This document shows, piece after piece, positions 1 to 10,000 of a stretch of 64,000 nt of DNA. The position numbers and the translations under genes were made by a program. Positions within the stretch are counted from its first letter, which is position 1. Each line of letters starts with the position of its first letter. The stretch lies in NCBI RefSeq assembly GCF_014649835.1, contig NZ_BMTU01000016.1, positions 90,871 to 154,870 on the forward strand, given 5' to 3'. Below the pieces are notes generated by a model. It was not told the DNA's origin and did no database searches. It worked only from the letters and a program-made list of their open reading frames with translations. The DNA comes from Streptomyces pilosus. Its GTDB lineage: Bacteria; Actinomycetota; Actinomycetes; Streptomycetales; Streptomycetaceae.

Positions 1-1133
1 ATCCGGAGAGGGAACTGACCTCCGGCGACGACGACTCGGTGTTCTTCGTCGGGTTCACCTCCGGTACCACCTCCACCCCCAAAGCGTTCGCCATGGCGCG
101 CGGATGCTGGCGCACCAGTCTCGCCCTCGGCGCCCCGTTCTTCGACACCGCCACCGCCCAGGTCTCCGCGGCCCCCGGTCCCCTCCAACACGGCGTCACC
201 CTCTACGCCCTGGCCGAAGCCCTCGACGCCGGCACCACCTTCGTCGGTGCGCGTCGCTTCGAGGCGAGGGAACTGATGCGCGCAGTGCGCGCCCACCGGG
301 TGCAGAGGCTCTCCCTGGTGCCCAGCATGCTGCACGCCCTGTGCCGAGACACCTCTCCCGGCCAACCGCCCCTGGAGACGGTCACCGTCTGCATCAGCAG
401 TGGGGCCCGGCTGGATGCGGACCTCGTCACCAGGGCCGCCCGGTTGTTGCCCCGGGCCCGCTTCGTCGACTATTACGGCGCTTCCGAGACCGGATTCATC
501 AGTGTTCTCCAGCACCCTCTCGGAGACAGGGGCAAGGGCGTCGGGCATCCCTTCCCCCGCGTCGAGATCGAAGTGCGCGACCCCCACGGCCGGGTGTGCG
601 CTGCGGGTGTCCCCGGCGAGATCCACGTCCGCAGCCCTTATGTGAGCCGCGGCTACCTGTGGGCGGCCGACGAGACGCGAATGTTCGCTCCGGGCGGCTG
701 GGTCACCGTCGGCGACCAGGGGCACCTCGACGCCGACGGCACCCTCCACCTCGTCGGCCGCAAGGGTCGCATGGTCATCACCGGTGGCTGGAACGTCTAC
801 CCCGACGAGGTCGAGGCCGTGCTGCGCACCATTCCCGGCATCGACGACGCAGTGGTTGCGGGAGTCCCCGACGCCTTTCTCGGCACCGCTCTGGTCGCCG
901 TGACCGCTTGCTCCGGCCCCGGCGGTCCGCCCGCGTACCCCGACGTCGTGCGGAGCTGCCGCGCCGCGCTGCCGTCCTACAAGGTCCCCGTCCGGGTCTA
1001 CACCGTGCCCGCCCTGCCGCGCACCACCAGCGGCAAGGTCGCCCGTGCCGAGGTGGACGACTGGCTCGCACGTGCGCACGGCGGTGACAGTCCCCTCACC
1101 GAGCTCGCGCCGCGACCGGGGAGGCCGTCATGA
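1..1133 (+). CDS. Acyl-AMP ligase (adenylate-forming enzyme), 5' end missing
   Basis: Class I adenylate-forming enzyme that should activate a carboxylic acid as an acyl-AMP and usually pass it to CoA. The frame is open through the left edge, so the N-terminal part lies outside the window. Visible motifs, in order: the phosphate-binding TSGTTSTPK near the left edge, YYGASETG in the middle, GRKGRMVITGGWNVYPDEVE before the C-terminal lid, and PRTTSGKV with the catalytic lysine near the end. The last bases overlap the next gene as ATGA, so the ligase and thioesterase are probably co-translated. The substrate cannot be read from sequence. Position just ahead of biotin transport genes makes a dicarboxylic or medium-chain acid possible, but that is inference. 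Confidence 0.85.
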   Translation, partial: PERELTSGDDDSVFFVGFTSGTTSTPKAFAMARGCWRTSLALGAPFFDTATAQVSAAPGPLQHGVTLYALAEALDAGTTFVGARRFEARELMRAVRAHRVQRLSLVPSMLHALCRDTSPGQPPLETVTVCISSGARLDADLVTRAARLLPRARFVDYYGASETGFISVLQHPLGDRGKGVGHPFPRVEIEVRDPHGRVCAAGVPGEIHVRSPYVSRGYLWAADETRMFAPGGWVTVGDQGHLDADGTLHLVGRKGRMVITGGWNVYPDEVEAVLRTIPGIDDAVVAGVPDAFLGTALVAVTACSGPGGPPAYPDVVRSCRAALPSYKVPVRVYTVPALPRTTSGKVARAEVDDWLARAHGGDSPLTELAPRPGRPS

Positions 1134-1909
1134 CGGCCCGCGCGGTTGTCGTGCCGCTCAGCGACAGCCAGAGCGCCGATACGGCGCACTTCCTGCCCGG
1201 TGTCGACGGCGGGCTGCGTCCCGCCTGCACCTTCGCCGACCTCGTACGGGGCCGACTCGCCGTGCACGGTGTGATGCTCACCGGTCCTGGCCGTCCCGCC
1301 GACCACGGCGTGGAGCGACATGCACGGCTGGCCCTCGACGAAGTGGTCCGCAAGACCGGCCGCGGGCCCGACCGGCTCATCGGATACTCCTACGGCGCGC
1401 TGGTGGCGGTAGAGATGGCGCATCAGGCCAAGGCCCGGGGCTTGCCCGCCCCACGGCTTCTGGTGCTCGACACCCCCATCGCTCCGGGACCCCAGAGCGC
1501 CCCCTCGCCCGTCACCATGTTCTGGTACATCGGCCGGGGCGCGGGACTGGACCTCACCCTGGCCCAGTTCGCCGCACTCGATCCGGAGCGCCGGGCTGCC
1601 GAGGTGGCCCGCTGGTGCGCCACCCGCTCCCCGGGGTTCGACCTGAACGCCGCCCGCACGGTGTACGCCACCGTCGAAGCCAACTGCGCAGCATGGGCGG
1701 GCCACGAGGCCCGCCCCTACCTCGGGCCGGCCGACGTGGTCGTCGCGGAGGAATCCGCGGAGACGAGCGGTGACCGGGCCGACTGGACCGCAATGTTCCC
1801 CGGCGGCTACCGCGTCCGAACCGTTCCCGGCGGACACCTTGACGTGCTCTCCGAAGCCGGCGCACCGGCCCTCGCCCGCGCGGTGTCCGACCTGACGGCG
1901 CTCGACTGA
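1130..1909 (+). CDS. Thioesterase-like alpha/beta hydrolase
   Basis: 259-residue alpha/beta hydrolase resembling type II thioesterases, which release acyl groups from CoA or carrier proteins. The nucleophile elbow is GYSYG (serine near residue 86). A late histidine in PGGHLDVL fits the catalytic His, and an acidic residue earlier in the C-terminal half would complete the triad. The start codon overlaps the stop of the acyl-AMP ligase by four bases, so both probably act on the same acyl group. There is no signal peptide, so it should be cytoplasmic. It could instead serve the NRPS gene 5 kb downstream; distance and operon structure favour the ligase. Confidence 0.75.
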   Translation: MTARAVVVPLSDSQSADTAHFLPGVDGGLRPACTFADLVRGRLAVHGVMLTGPGRPADHGVERHARLALDEVVRKTGRGPDRLIGYSYGALVAVEMAHQAKARGLPAPRLLVLDTPIAPGPQSAPSPVTMFWYIGRGAGLDLTLAQFAALDPERRAAEVARWCATRSPGFDLNAARTVYATVEANCAAWAGHEARPYLGPADVVVAEESAETSGDRADWTAMFPGGYRVRTVPGGHLDVLSEAGAPALARAVSDLTALD

Positions 1910-1970
1910 CCGGGCTGCCGCCCCCACCACTTCCCCACGCGCCCGTGGCCGTCCCCGGAAGGAAACCCCA

Positions 1971-2552
1971 GTGAAGACGAAGGACCTCGTCTACATCGCC
2001 CTGTTCGCGGCGATAGTGGTCGCGCTCGGCCTCTTCCCCGCCATTGAACTGCCCTTCAGTAAGGTGCCCATCACCGCTCAGTCCCTCGGCGTGATGCTGG
2101 CCGGCAGCATCCTCGGCTGGCGGCGCGGCGGCCTCGCGCTGCTGGTGTTCGTCCTCCTCGTCGCGGTCGGCCTCCCCGTGCTTCCCGGCGGGCGCGGCGG
2201 CATGGGCATCTTCTTCCTGCCGAGTGGCGGCTTCGTGCTGAGCTGGCCCCTTGCCGCCGTGGTGGTCGGCTATCTCACCGAGCGGCTCTGGGGCCGCTAC
2301 AACCTGGCCGTTGCCCTCGTGCCCAACCTCGTCGGCGGCGTTCTTGTGGTCTACGCGATCGGGCTGCCGTTCATGGCCGCCGTGGCAAACATCAGCCTGG
2401 GCCAGGCGTTCACGATCATGTGGGCGTTCGTGCCGGGTGACGTCGCCAAGTGCGTCCTGGCCGCGTTGGCCGCCGTCGCCGTGCGCCGCACCCACCCGCT
2501 GCTCGCCCCGGTCGCGACGGCGTCCAGCCCCTCCCGTTCCGGCACCAGGTAG
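1971..2552 (+). CDS. bioY: BioY, biotin-binding subunit of an ECF transporter
   Basis: Small membrane protein of 193 residues with about six hydrophobic segments, matching the S-component that captures biotin in energy-coupling-factor importers. The N-terminal region PITAQSLGVMLAG and the Gly-rich GGRGGMGIFFLPSGGFVLSWPLA stretch are typical of BioY. It starts with GTG after AGGAAA. The ATPase and the transmembrane coupling subunit follow immediately, giving a complete dedicated BioYMN transporter rather than an orphan S-component. The nearby bioB supports biotin as the substrate. Confidence 0.9.
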   Translation: MKTKDLVYIALFAAIVVALGLFPAIELPFSKVPITAQSLGVMLAGSILGWRRGGLALLVFVLLVAVGLPVLPGGRGGMGIFFLPSGGFVLSWPLAAVVVGYLTERLWGRYNLAVALVPNLVGGVLVVYAIGLPFMAAVANISLGQAFTIMWAFVPGDVAKCVLAALAAVAVRRTHPLLAPVATASSPSRSGTR

Positions 2553-2558
2553 GCCGGC

Positions 2559-3239
2559 ATGTTCCGTATCGAGGAAGTCGAGCACCGCTACGGCGACCGC
2601 ACCGTGCTGCGGGACGTCTCCGTCGAACTGACGGAACGCAGGGTGGCCGTAGTGGGAGCAAACGGCTCCGGCAAGAGTACGTTCGCCCGGCTGCTGAACG
2701 GGCTGGTCGTGCCCACGTCCGGGACGGTCACGGTGGACGGCCTGGACACGCGCAAGGACGGCCGCCGGATCAGGGCCAAGGTCGGCTTCGTCTTCCAGGA
2801 CCCCGACCTTCAGATCGTCATGCCCACCGTCGCCGAGGACCTCGCGTTCGGCCTCAAGCACCGCGGTCTGAGCAAGGCCGACATCGACCAACGGGTCGAG
2901 CAGGCCCTGGAGGACAACGGTCTTCGCGATTTGCGCGACCAGCCCGCCCATCTGCTCAGCGGTGGCCAGAAACAGCGGCTGGCGATTGCCTCGGTGCTGG
3001 CGACCGCACCCCGGTACGTCGTCTTCGACGAACCGACCACCATGCTCGACCTGCGGAGCAAGCGCCAGATCGCCCGTGTCATGGCGGAGTTGGAGCAGCC
3101 CGTGGTCGTCGTCTCCCACGACATGGACCTGCTGGAGGGGTTCGACCGGGTGCTGGTGTTCGACGAGGGGCGCCTCGTAGCCGATGGCCCGCCCGACGTC
3201 TCGATCGCCTTCTACCTGGAGCTGATGGGCGCGTGCTGA
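2559..3239 (+). CDS. bioM: ATPase subunit of the biotin ECF transporter
   Basis: 226-residue ABC ATPase that should power biotin uptake. Walker A is GANGSGKS (about residue 34), the Q-loop region is VFQDPDLQIV, the ABC signature is LSGGQKQR and Walker B is YVVFDEP, followed by the H-loop histidine in VVVSHDMD. It is shorter than average but complete for an EcfA-type subunit, with a single ATPase that would form a homodimer. Only six bases separate it from bioY, and its stop overlaps the GTG start of the next gene, so translation is coupled. Confidence 0.9.
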   Translation: MFRIEEVEHRYGDRTVLRDVSVELTERRVAVVGANGSGKSTFARLLNGLVVPTSGTVTVDGLDTRKDGRRIRAKVGFVFQDPDLQIVMPTVAEDLAFGLKHRGLSKADIDQRVEQALEDNGLRDLRDQPAHLLSGGQKQRLAIASVLATAPRYVVFDEPTTMLDLRSKRQIARVMAELEQPVVVVSHDMDLLEGFDRVLVFDEGRLVADGPPDVSIAFYLELMGAC

Positions 3240-3832
3240 GCCTCTACCGCCCTGGTGACAGCGTCCTGCACCGCGCTCCTGCCGGGCCCAAGCTGGTCGT
3301 CCTGCTGGTCACCTGCCTCGCTGTGTTCCTGGTGGACGAGCTGTGGTTCACGGCCGTCTGCGGGACGGTCGTCCTCGTGCTGTGGAGAATCGCGCATATC
3401 CCCTACCGCGAACTGGGTCGCCAGCTACGCGAGTTGTGGGTGATCGCACTGCTGCTGGCCGTTTTCCAGGTGTGGGCCAACGGGTGGCACGAGGCCGCGA
3501 TGACCGTTCTGCGGCTGCTTGCCCTGCTGCTGCTCGCCAGTCTGGTGACGATGACCAGTCGTACCTCGCACATCGTGGACGCGCTGGAGAGCGCAGCGCG
3601 CCCCCTCGCGCTCGTCGGGATGCGCCCCGGCCGGATAGCCTTCCTGATCGGCCTGACCCTGAGGTTCATCCCTCTTATCCGGGAGAAGGCCGAGGAAATC
3701 CGCGCCGCCCAGCGAGCCCGGGGTGTCGAACGCCGGCCGCTGGCCCTGCTGCTGCCCCTGCTTCTCAAGACGTTGACCATGGCGGATGCCATATCGGAGG
3801 CGCTGGACGCCCGGGGTTTCGAGAGCACCTGA
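3233..3832 (+). CDS. bioN: EcfT-like transmembrane coupling subunit of the biotin transporter
   Basis: 199-residue membrane protein with four to five hydrophobic helices. Two Ala-Arg-Gly motifs (RAAQRARG and LDARGF) are present; these are the EcfT coupling-helix signatures that contact the ATPase. The GTG start at 3233 is chosen because it overlaps the ATPase stop codon and gives a protein of EcfT size. A longer upstream frame is only a shadow of the ATPase gene. Together with BioY and the ATPase it completes a group I ECF importer. Confidence 0.88.
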   Translation: MLSLYRPGDSVLHRAPAGPKLVVLLVTCLAVFLVDELWFTAVCGTVVLVLWRIAHIPYRELGRQLRELWVIALLLAVFQVWANGWHEAAMTVLRLLALLLLASLVTMTSRTSHIVDALESAARPLALVGMRPGRIAFLIGLTLRFIPLIREKAEEIRAAQRARGVERRPLALLLPLLLKTLTMADAISEALDARGFEST

Positions 3833-3963
3833 ACGTCTGGACGCTGGTTTTTCGCGTGCCTCCTACCGCGTGTCCGGGAGGAAAATCTTCGGTCACACGA
3901 TGGCTGGGATCAGGTCTTCCTTCAAGATCGACGCAGTCGTAAAATTTCGCCGGGAGGCAAGGT

Positions 3964-4446
3964 ATGGCCGTACTCGACGCCGGACCGCTCAAGAGCAAGG
4001 CGGTAGTGGCTGATGCGTTCGCCCTGTACGCGCTGGCGACGGAGCACACCGACCCGGCCGAGGAGATGCGCGCCAGTGTGGGCCGGGGGCGGCTCACCGT
4101 GACCGTCTCGGCTCTTGCCGTCGCCACCGCCAGCGGTATGCGCACCTGCTGGGACGAGTACTGCTCCCGAAACCACCGGCCGGACGTCGCCACCTTGGTG
4201 CGCCGCCTGTGTGCAGGGCCAGGCGTCGAGGTCGTCGAGATGGATTTGAACGCGTCCATAGCCGCCGGACGGCTCTACGCCTCCAGTTCCGCAGTGCGTG
4301 TCGAGGGCCCGGAGGTTCTGGCGGGCTGTCACTCCGCACTAATGGCACAAGAGTTGAGCTGCAGAGTACTCACCGTGGCACGTGCCGCCTACTGTTACAC
4401 CAGTCCAGCCGTACGAGAACTCGGCTGTCGTCTCATGCTGCTCTGA
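3964..4446 (+). CDS. Small PIN-like hypothetical protein
   Basis: 160-residue soluble protein with a GGGAGG ribosome site eight bases before ATG. The layout resembles a PIN fold: an early aspartate in VVADAFALYALA, helical middle, and a late GPEVLAGCHSALMAQELSCRVLT stretch where PIN nucleases carry their last acidic residues. Here the usual late aspartates are weak, so nuclease activity is doubtful, and no antitoxin-like gene sits next to it. It lies between the biotin importer and bioB in the same direction and may simply share their transcript. Function unknown. Confidence 0.6.
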   Translation: MAVLDAGPLKSKAVVADAFALYALATEHTDPAEEMRASVGRGRLTVTVSALAVATASGMRTCWDEYCSRNHRPDVATLVRRLCAGPGVEVVEMDLNASIAAGRLYASSSAVRVEGPEVLAGCHSALMAQELSCRVLTVARAAYCYTSPAVRELGCRLMLL

Positions 4447-4556
4447 GGCCGTCCCACTCCGCGGCAGGACGTTGCCGTGGTGGACGTCGCAGCGGGGATG
4501 AGCCATATTCTCCCGGTCCCTTTGCCAACCGGCGCCAGTGGGTGAGGATCGACGCC

Positions 4557-5753
4557 ATGAATCTGCTGAGCACGCTGGTGGACAAAGGGCTTCGGCGCGA
4601 GCTGCCGACCCGCGAGGAGGCGCTGGCCGTCCTCGCGACGTCCGACGACGACCTGCTCGAAGTGGTGGCCGCGGCCGGGAAGGTGCGGCGGCACTGGTTC
4701 GGCCGGCGGGTGAAACTCAACTATCTCGTCAACCTCAAGTCCGGCCTGTGTCCTGAGGACTGCTCTTACTGTTCCCAGCGGCTCGGCTCCAAGGCCGACA
4801 TCCTGAAGTACACCTGGCTCAAGCCCGACGAGGCCTCCGAGGCCGCCGCCGCGGGCCTGGCCGGAGGCGCCAAGCGCGTGTGCCTGGTCGCCAGCGGGCG
4901 CGGTCCGACCGACCGGGACGTGGACCGCGTCTCCGAGACCGTCAAGGCGATCAAGGAGCAGAACGAGGGCGTCGAGGTGTGCGCCTGCCTGGGCCTGCTC
5001 TCCGACGGCCAGGCGGAGCGGCTGCGGGAGGCAGGCGCGGACGCCTACAACCACAACCTCAACACCTCGGAGTCCACGTACGCCGGCATCACCACCACCC
5101 ACACCTACGCCGACCGTGTCGACACCGTGCAGAAGGCGCACGCGGCGGGTCTGTCGGCGTGCTCGGGTCTGATCGCGGGCATGGGCGAGAGCGACGAGGA
5201 CCTCGTCGACGTGGTGTACTCGTTGCGTGAGCTCGACCCGGACTCCGTGCCCGTGAACTTCCTCATCCCGTTCGAGGGCACCCCCCTGGCCAAGGAGTGG
5301 CACCTCACCCCGCAGCGCTGTCTGCGGATCCTGGCGATGGTCCGGTTCGTCTGCCCCGACGTGGAGGTGCGGATCGCGGGCGGCCGTGAGGTGCACCTGC
5401 GCTCGATGCAGCCGCTTGCCCTGAACCTGGCGAACTCAATCTTCCTGGGCGACTACCTCACCAGCGAGGGCCAGGCAGGCAAGGCGGACCTGGAGATGAT
5501 CGCGGACGCCGGGTTCGAGGTGGAGGGCACCGGCCAGGTGACGCTGCCCGAGCACCGCGCGACGGTCGGGGGCGGCTGCGTCTCCCACGAGAGCGGCGAC
5601 TGCGGGTCCCACAAGAGTGCCGGATGCGGGTCCCAGGCAGGTGGTGGGGTGTGCGGTACGGCTGCCACGGCCGCACCGGCCGCCGAACCCCGTACCGACC
5701 TGGTGGCGGTACGCCGCCGGGGCGCCGGAACAGACCACGCGCCCAATGCCTGA
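4557..5753 (+). CDS. bioB: Biotin synthase
   Basis: Radical-SAM enzyme that inserts sulfur into dethiobiotin to make biotin. The SAM-cluster motif CPEDCSYC is at residues 65-72, preceded by KLNYLVNLKSGL. The conserved YNHNLNTS and the later NFLIPFEGTPL regions of BioB are present. The length of 398 residues exceeds most BioB because of a C-terminal tail rich in Cys, His, Ser and Gly (from about residue 335), also seen in actinomycete BioB. ATG at 4557 is chosen because the N-terminus matches BioB there; an upstream extension is not coding-like. No other biotin synthesis gene is visible, so the window combines the last biosynthetic step with import. Confidence 0.93.
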   Translation: MNLLSTLVDKGLRRELPTREEALAVLATSDDDLLEVVAAAGKVRRHWFGRRVKLNYLVNLKSGLCPEDCSYCSQRLGSKADILKYTWLKPDEASEAAAAGLAGGAKRVCLVASGRGPTDRDVDRVSETVKAIKEQNEGVEVCACLGLLSDGQAERLREAGADAYNHNLNTSESTYAGITTTHTYADRVDTVQKAHAAGLSACSGLIAGMGESDEDLVDVVYSLRELDPDSVPVNFLIPFEGTPLAKEWHLTPQRCLRILAMVRFVCPDVEVRIAGGREVHLRSMQPLALNLANSIFLGDYLTSEGQAGKADLEMIADAGFEVEGTGQVTLPEHRATVGGGCVSHESGDCGSHKSAGCGSQAGGGVCGTAATAAPAAEPRTDLVAVRRRGAGTDHAPNA

Positions 5754-5756
5754 ACC

Positions 5757-5793
5757 GGTGTGACGCGCAGGGCTCGGCCGTGCGCGTCACACC
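5757..5793. terminator. Strong hairpin between convergent bioB and gmd
   Basis: Perfect 13-bp inverted repeat (GGTGTGACGCGCA and its complement) with an 11-base loop, starting four bases after the bioB stop. It lies between two convergent genes and could stop transcription from both sides. There is no T-run, which is usual for Streptomyces terminators. Confidence 0.75.
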
Positions 5794-5838
5794 GTCGCCG
5801 TCAACGCCGACGTGTACTCAGCGACACATCGCAGTGGC

Positions 5839-6852
5839 TCATTCCCGCTCCTCGGGGAGCGGTCCTTTCCCGCGGCCTGCGGCCTCCAACTCCGCGTCAG
5901 TCATGATCCGTGCCAGTTCGGGCGCGAACACCTCCGGTTTCCAGCCCAGAACGCGCTGTGCCTTCGACGCGTCACCCACCAGCTCCGCCACGTCCGCCGG
6001 CCGCACATAGCGATCATCGAAACGCACATGCCGTTCCCAGTCCAGCCCGACGTGCTCGAAGCAGAACGTCACGAAGTCCCGCACGCTGTGACTGGTTCCG
6101 GTCGCCACCACGTAGTCGTCGGCGCGGTCGCGCTGGAGCATCCGCCACATCGCCTCGACGTACTCCGGTGCATACCCCCAGTCCCGCCGTGCCTCCAGGT
6201 TGCCCAGGTCCAGGAACCTCTGTTGTCCGCACGCAATGCGGGCGGCCGCCCGGGCTATCTTCCGGGTCACGAAAGCCTCGCCGCGCCGGGGTGACTCGTG
6301 GTTGAACATGATTCCGTTGACGGTGTGCAGGGCGTAGGACTCCCGGTAATTACGGGCCATCCAGTAGCCGTACGCCTTGGCCACCGCGTACGGCGAACGC
6401 GGCTGGAGGGGCGACCCCTCGGCCTGAGGGGGAGGCGTTGCCCCGAACATCTCCGAACTCGACGCCTGGTAGTACCGGGCCGGCAGACCGGTGATGCGCA
6501 GCGCCTCCAGCAGCCGCGTTGTGCCCAACGCCGTGATTGCGCCGGTGTACTCGGGCTGCTCGAAGGAGACATGAACGTCCGACTGGGCCGCCAGGTGGTA
6601 GATCTCGCTGGGTACCACCCGGTCGAGCAGCGCGATCAGCCGTGCTCCGTCGGAGAGATCGCCATGGTGCAGACGCATCCGGCCCTCCTCGTCGCGCTCG
6701 TCACCGACCAGATGCGCGATACGGCCGAGACCGGAACCGGAGGAGCGCCGGATCACACCGTGCACTGTATAGCCCTTCGAGAGCAGCAACTCCGCCAGAT
6801 AGGAGCCGTCTTGGCCGGTGATACCCGTGATCAGCGCCGTTTTCGAGGTCAT
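5839..6852 (-). CDS. gmd: GDP-mannose 4,6-dehydratase
   Basis: 337-residue short-chain dehydrogenase/reductase that converts GDP-D-mannose to GDP-4-keto-6-deoxy-D-mannose, the first step to GDP-fucose, rhamnose or perosamine-type sugars. The NADP-binding motif GITGQDG is at residues 9-15. The catalytic set is visible as SSSEMFG (Ser/Glu) and YAVAK (Tyr and Lys). The family-typical NHESPRRGEAFVTRKI region follows. Length and motifs are normal. It is transcribed divergently from the NRPS gene, 215 bp away. No partner epimerase/reductase or glycosyltransferase is visible in the window. Confidence 0.93.
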   Translation of the reverse strand: MTSKTALITGITGQDGSYLAELLLSKGYTVHGVIRRSSGSGLGRIAHLVGDERDEEGRMRLHHGDLSDGARLIALLDRVVPSEIYHLAAQSDVHVSFEQPEYTGAITALGTTRLLEALRITGLPARYYQASSSEMFGATPPPQAEGSPLQPRSPYAVAKAYGYWMARNYRESYALHTVNGIMFNHESPRRGEAFVTRKIARAAARIACGQQRFLDLGNLEARRDWGYAPEYVEAMWRMLQRDRADDYVVATGTSHSVRDFVTFCFEHVGLDWERHVRFDDRYVRPADVAELVGDASKAQRVLGWKPEVFAPELARIMTDAELEAAGRGKGPLPEERE

Positions 6853-7067
6853 GCCCGGAGACTATGCGAAGGGCGCGATGTGCCTTCCGCTCACCGGGCC
6901 GGATTCGGCTGCGCCGACGTCTCCGCCGCTCCACGTCATGGTCGACTTCACACCCCGCTGCTAGGCTGACGCGGTCAACGGCCCGTGCCCTCCCTCCGGC
7001 GCGCCGACCGGGCACGCGTCGCCCCCAACGCCAGGCCGCCGCCGAGGCAGCGCAGGACGGAGTGCCG

Positions 7068-10000
7068 ATGCAGGACCGCGATCCCATCGCCCCGTCCACT
7101 CACGCAACCCCCCGCGAACGTCCCGCACGTGCCGCAGAACGTGCCCTCTGGCTGCTGGACCGTGTCGCTCCTGAGCGCGCGGCGAGCAACATCGCTCTCG
7201 CGGTCCGCAGCGCCGCACCGCTGGACGTCGCGCACGTGCGCCGCGCCCTCGGGACGATCATTCGCCGCCACCCTGCCCTGCGCAGCCGGTTCGTTCTGGT
7301 CGACGACGTGCTGACACGCCGGGTCGACGCCGTCGGCGACGATCCGTCCATCGAGGTCCTCACCGTCGCGCAGGAGGATGCCGACGAGACCCTACGGCGC
7401 TTCGCCGAGCGTCCCTTCGCGTTTTCCCCCGACCAGCCAGCTGCGGGAGAGCTTCGGGAAACCGATGGCGAGCCACTCATTCGCGCCGTTCTCGTCGTCA
7501 CCCCGGCCGCCGACACTTTCTGCGTCGTCTGTCACCACACGATCTTCGACGGCACCTCCGCGCTGCTGCTGACCGGAGAACTCGTCCGCGCCTACGCCGC
7601 GCTCTCCACAGGCGGACAAGTCCCGCCCGACCTCCTGGCCGAAGCAGCCGACTTCACTCCGCCGCCTCCCGGTACCGACAGCCTCGCCTACTGGCACGAA
7701 CAACTGGCCGGAGTGAACATCCGCTCCATGGACCTGCGGTGCGACCGTACCCGGCCCGCGCAACCCACCTTCCGCGGTGAACAGCACATCCACCCGCTGT
7801 CCGAGGGCGCCCACGACCTCCTCGGCAACTCAGAAGCCGCACTCCAGGCCACGCGCAACATCATCTTCCTCGCCGCCTATCTCCTCGTGCTCGCCCGTCA
7901 CGGCGCCGGACCCGACGTCACCGTCGGGGTACCCGTCGACGTGCGCGGCGGCCGGGGACGCGGAGCGATCGGCTACCACACGCATACCGTCGTCCTCCGG
8001 CTCGACATGGAACGTCCCGGAACGTTCCGGGAGCTGGTTACGCTCACACGCGACACGTTCCTCGCCGCCCTCGGGCACGCCGACGCCTCGATCGACGACG
8101 TGATCGACCGGTACGGCACATGCGGCGGCAGCGCGGAGAACCGGCACTTCCACCATATGTTCAACTACTTCGACTTCCACACCTCCGTGGAGAAGGCCAG
8201 CTGGACACCCGGCGGCGCCGACGTCGACATCGTGGAGGTCGCCCCCCGGCACAGCGTCGCCGACCTGGAGATCGTCGTACGCACCCGGCACGATCGCACC
8301 GAGCTCGTCGTCCACCACGGCACCGACGTGCTCGACCGCACCGACGCCCGTGCCCTGGCAGGCCGTTACGACGCCCTGCTGCACTCCGCCCTGCGGGCCC
8401 CCGACACCCCGCTCCCCGATCTCACCTGGCACACCGACCTCGATCGGCGAGCCCTCACCCCGCCCCCGGTACGCGCCACCCCGTGGCGCGGAGGCGTTGT
8501 TGCGGCGATCGCCGCCCACGCCCGCGCAAAGCCGGACGCGATCGCTGTCGTTGATGCCGACACCGGCCGCACCACCAGCTACGCCGCACTCGTCGACCGG
8601 GCCGCCCGCATCCGCGACGACCTCGGTGACGCCGGCATCGGTCCCGGAAAGATCGTCGCCCTCGACTCCGCCCGCACCGCCGCCACCCTTGCCGGTGCCC
8701 TCGCCGTCTGGTCACTGGGTGCCGCGTACCTGCCCGTCGACCATGCGCACCCCGCTCCGCTGACCGCCCGCCGTGTCGCGGGCGCGCGCATCGCGGCGGT
8801 TCTTGGTCGCCCGCTGGATTCGGCCACGCTCCCCGACGTGCCCACGATCCCTCTGCCCGTCCCCCGTGCCACGGGTCCCTGGCGAGACCTGCCCGACACC
8901 GGCACACTCACCGCCGGCACACTCGCCTTCGTGATCCACACCTCAGGATCTACCGGCTCGCCCAAGGGAGTCCGCCTCACCCAGGGCAACGTGCACCATG
9001 CCGTTACCACCCTCGCCGCCGGCCTGGGGCTCGACGCCGGTGCGAGCGCACTGTGGTTGACCACGTTCACCTTCGAGCCGTCGTCCTTGGAGGTCTTCAC
9101 CCCCCTCGTACTCGGCGGACGAGTCGTCGCCGCCCCCGACGCGGCACGACACGACCCGGCTCGCCTGACGGCCCTGCTCGCCCGCCACCCCGTCGACCTC
9201 GTCCAGGCGACACCTACCGTGTGGAGCGTGCTCGCCCCAGCACTGGAGGGACGATGCGAGGGCGTCCACCTCGTCACCGGCGGCGAGCTCCTGAGCGCAG
9301 CCACGGCTCGGGCCCTGCTGTCCACCGGTGGACGTGTCCTCAACGCCTACGGCTGCACCGAAACAGCCGGCTGGCCCGTGATGGGCGAGATATCCCCCGC
9401 CTGCGTCGCGAACCAGCCCCCCCGTATCGGCCGCCCCACCGGCGGGCACCGCGTTGACATCGTGGACGACACAGGCCGCCCCCTGCCCCCCGGCCTGCGC
9501 GGCAACATCCGAATTACCGGCCCCGCGGTCGCCGACGGGTACCTGAACGCCCCCTTGCGTCATCCCACCGACGACACAGGGCATCGCACCCACAGCACCG
9601 GCGACATCGGCCGTCTGTGCGCCGACGGAACACTCGAAGTCGTCGGCCGTGCCGACCGGCAGATCAAACTGCTCGGGCTCCGTGTCGAACCGGCCGAGGT
9701 CGAGGGCGTTCTGGAGGATCACCCGTCCGTCAGCCGCTGCGGCGTGATCACCGCCCGTGACGCGGAGTCCCCGTCACTCGTCGCTTTCGTAGAAACCACG
9801 GCAACCGTCCATCCGGCTACCCTGCGCGCGCACGCCGCCCGTCATCTTCCCGCGCCTGCCGTGCCCTCCCGCATCGTCGCCGTGTCGGCCCTGCCCCGTA
9901 CCGACACGGGCAAGGTGGCCCACACAGCCCTGCACGAATTGCTCGACACGTTCCCTCCCGACACCGCTCCCGCAGACCCGCACCGACCGCAACTCCTCGA

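Noticed and set aside
1554..3119. 521-codon minus-strand frame opposite the biotin transporter
   Set aside because: It lies antisense to thioesterase, bioY and ATPase genes and is rich in His/Asp/Gly repeats typical of antisense frames in GC-rich DNA.
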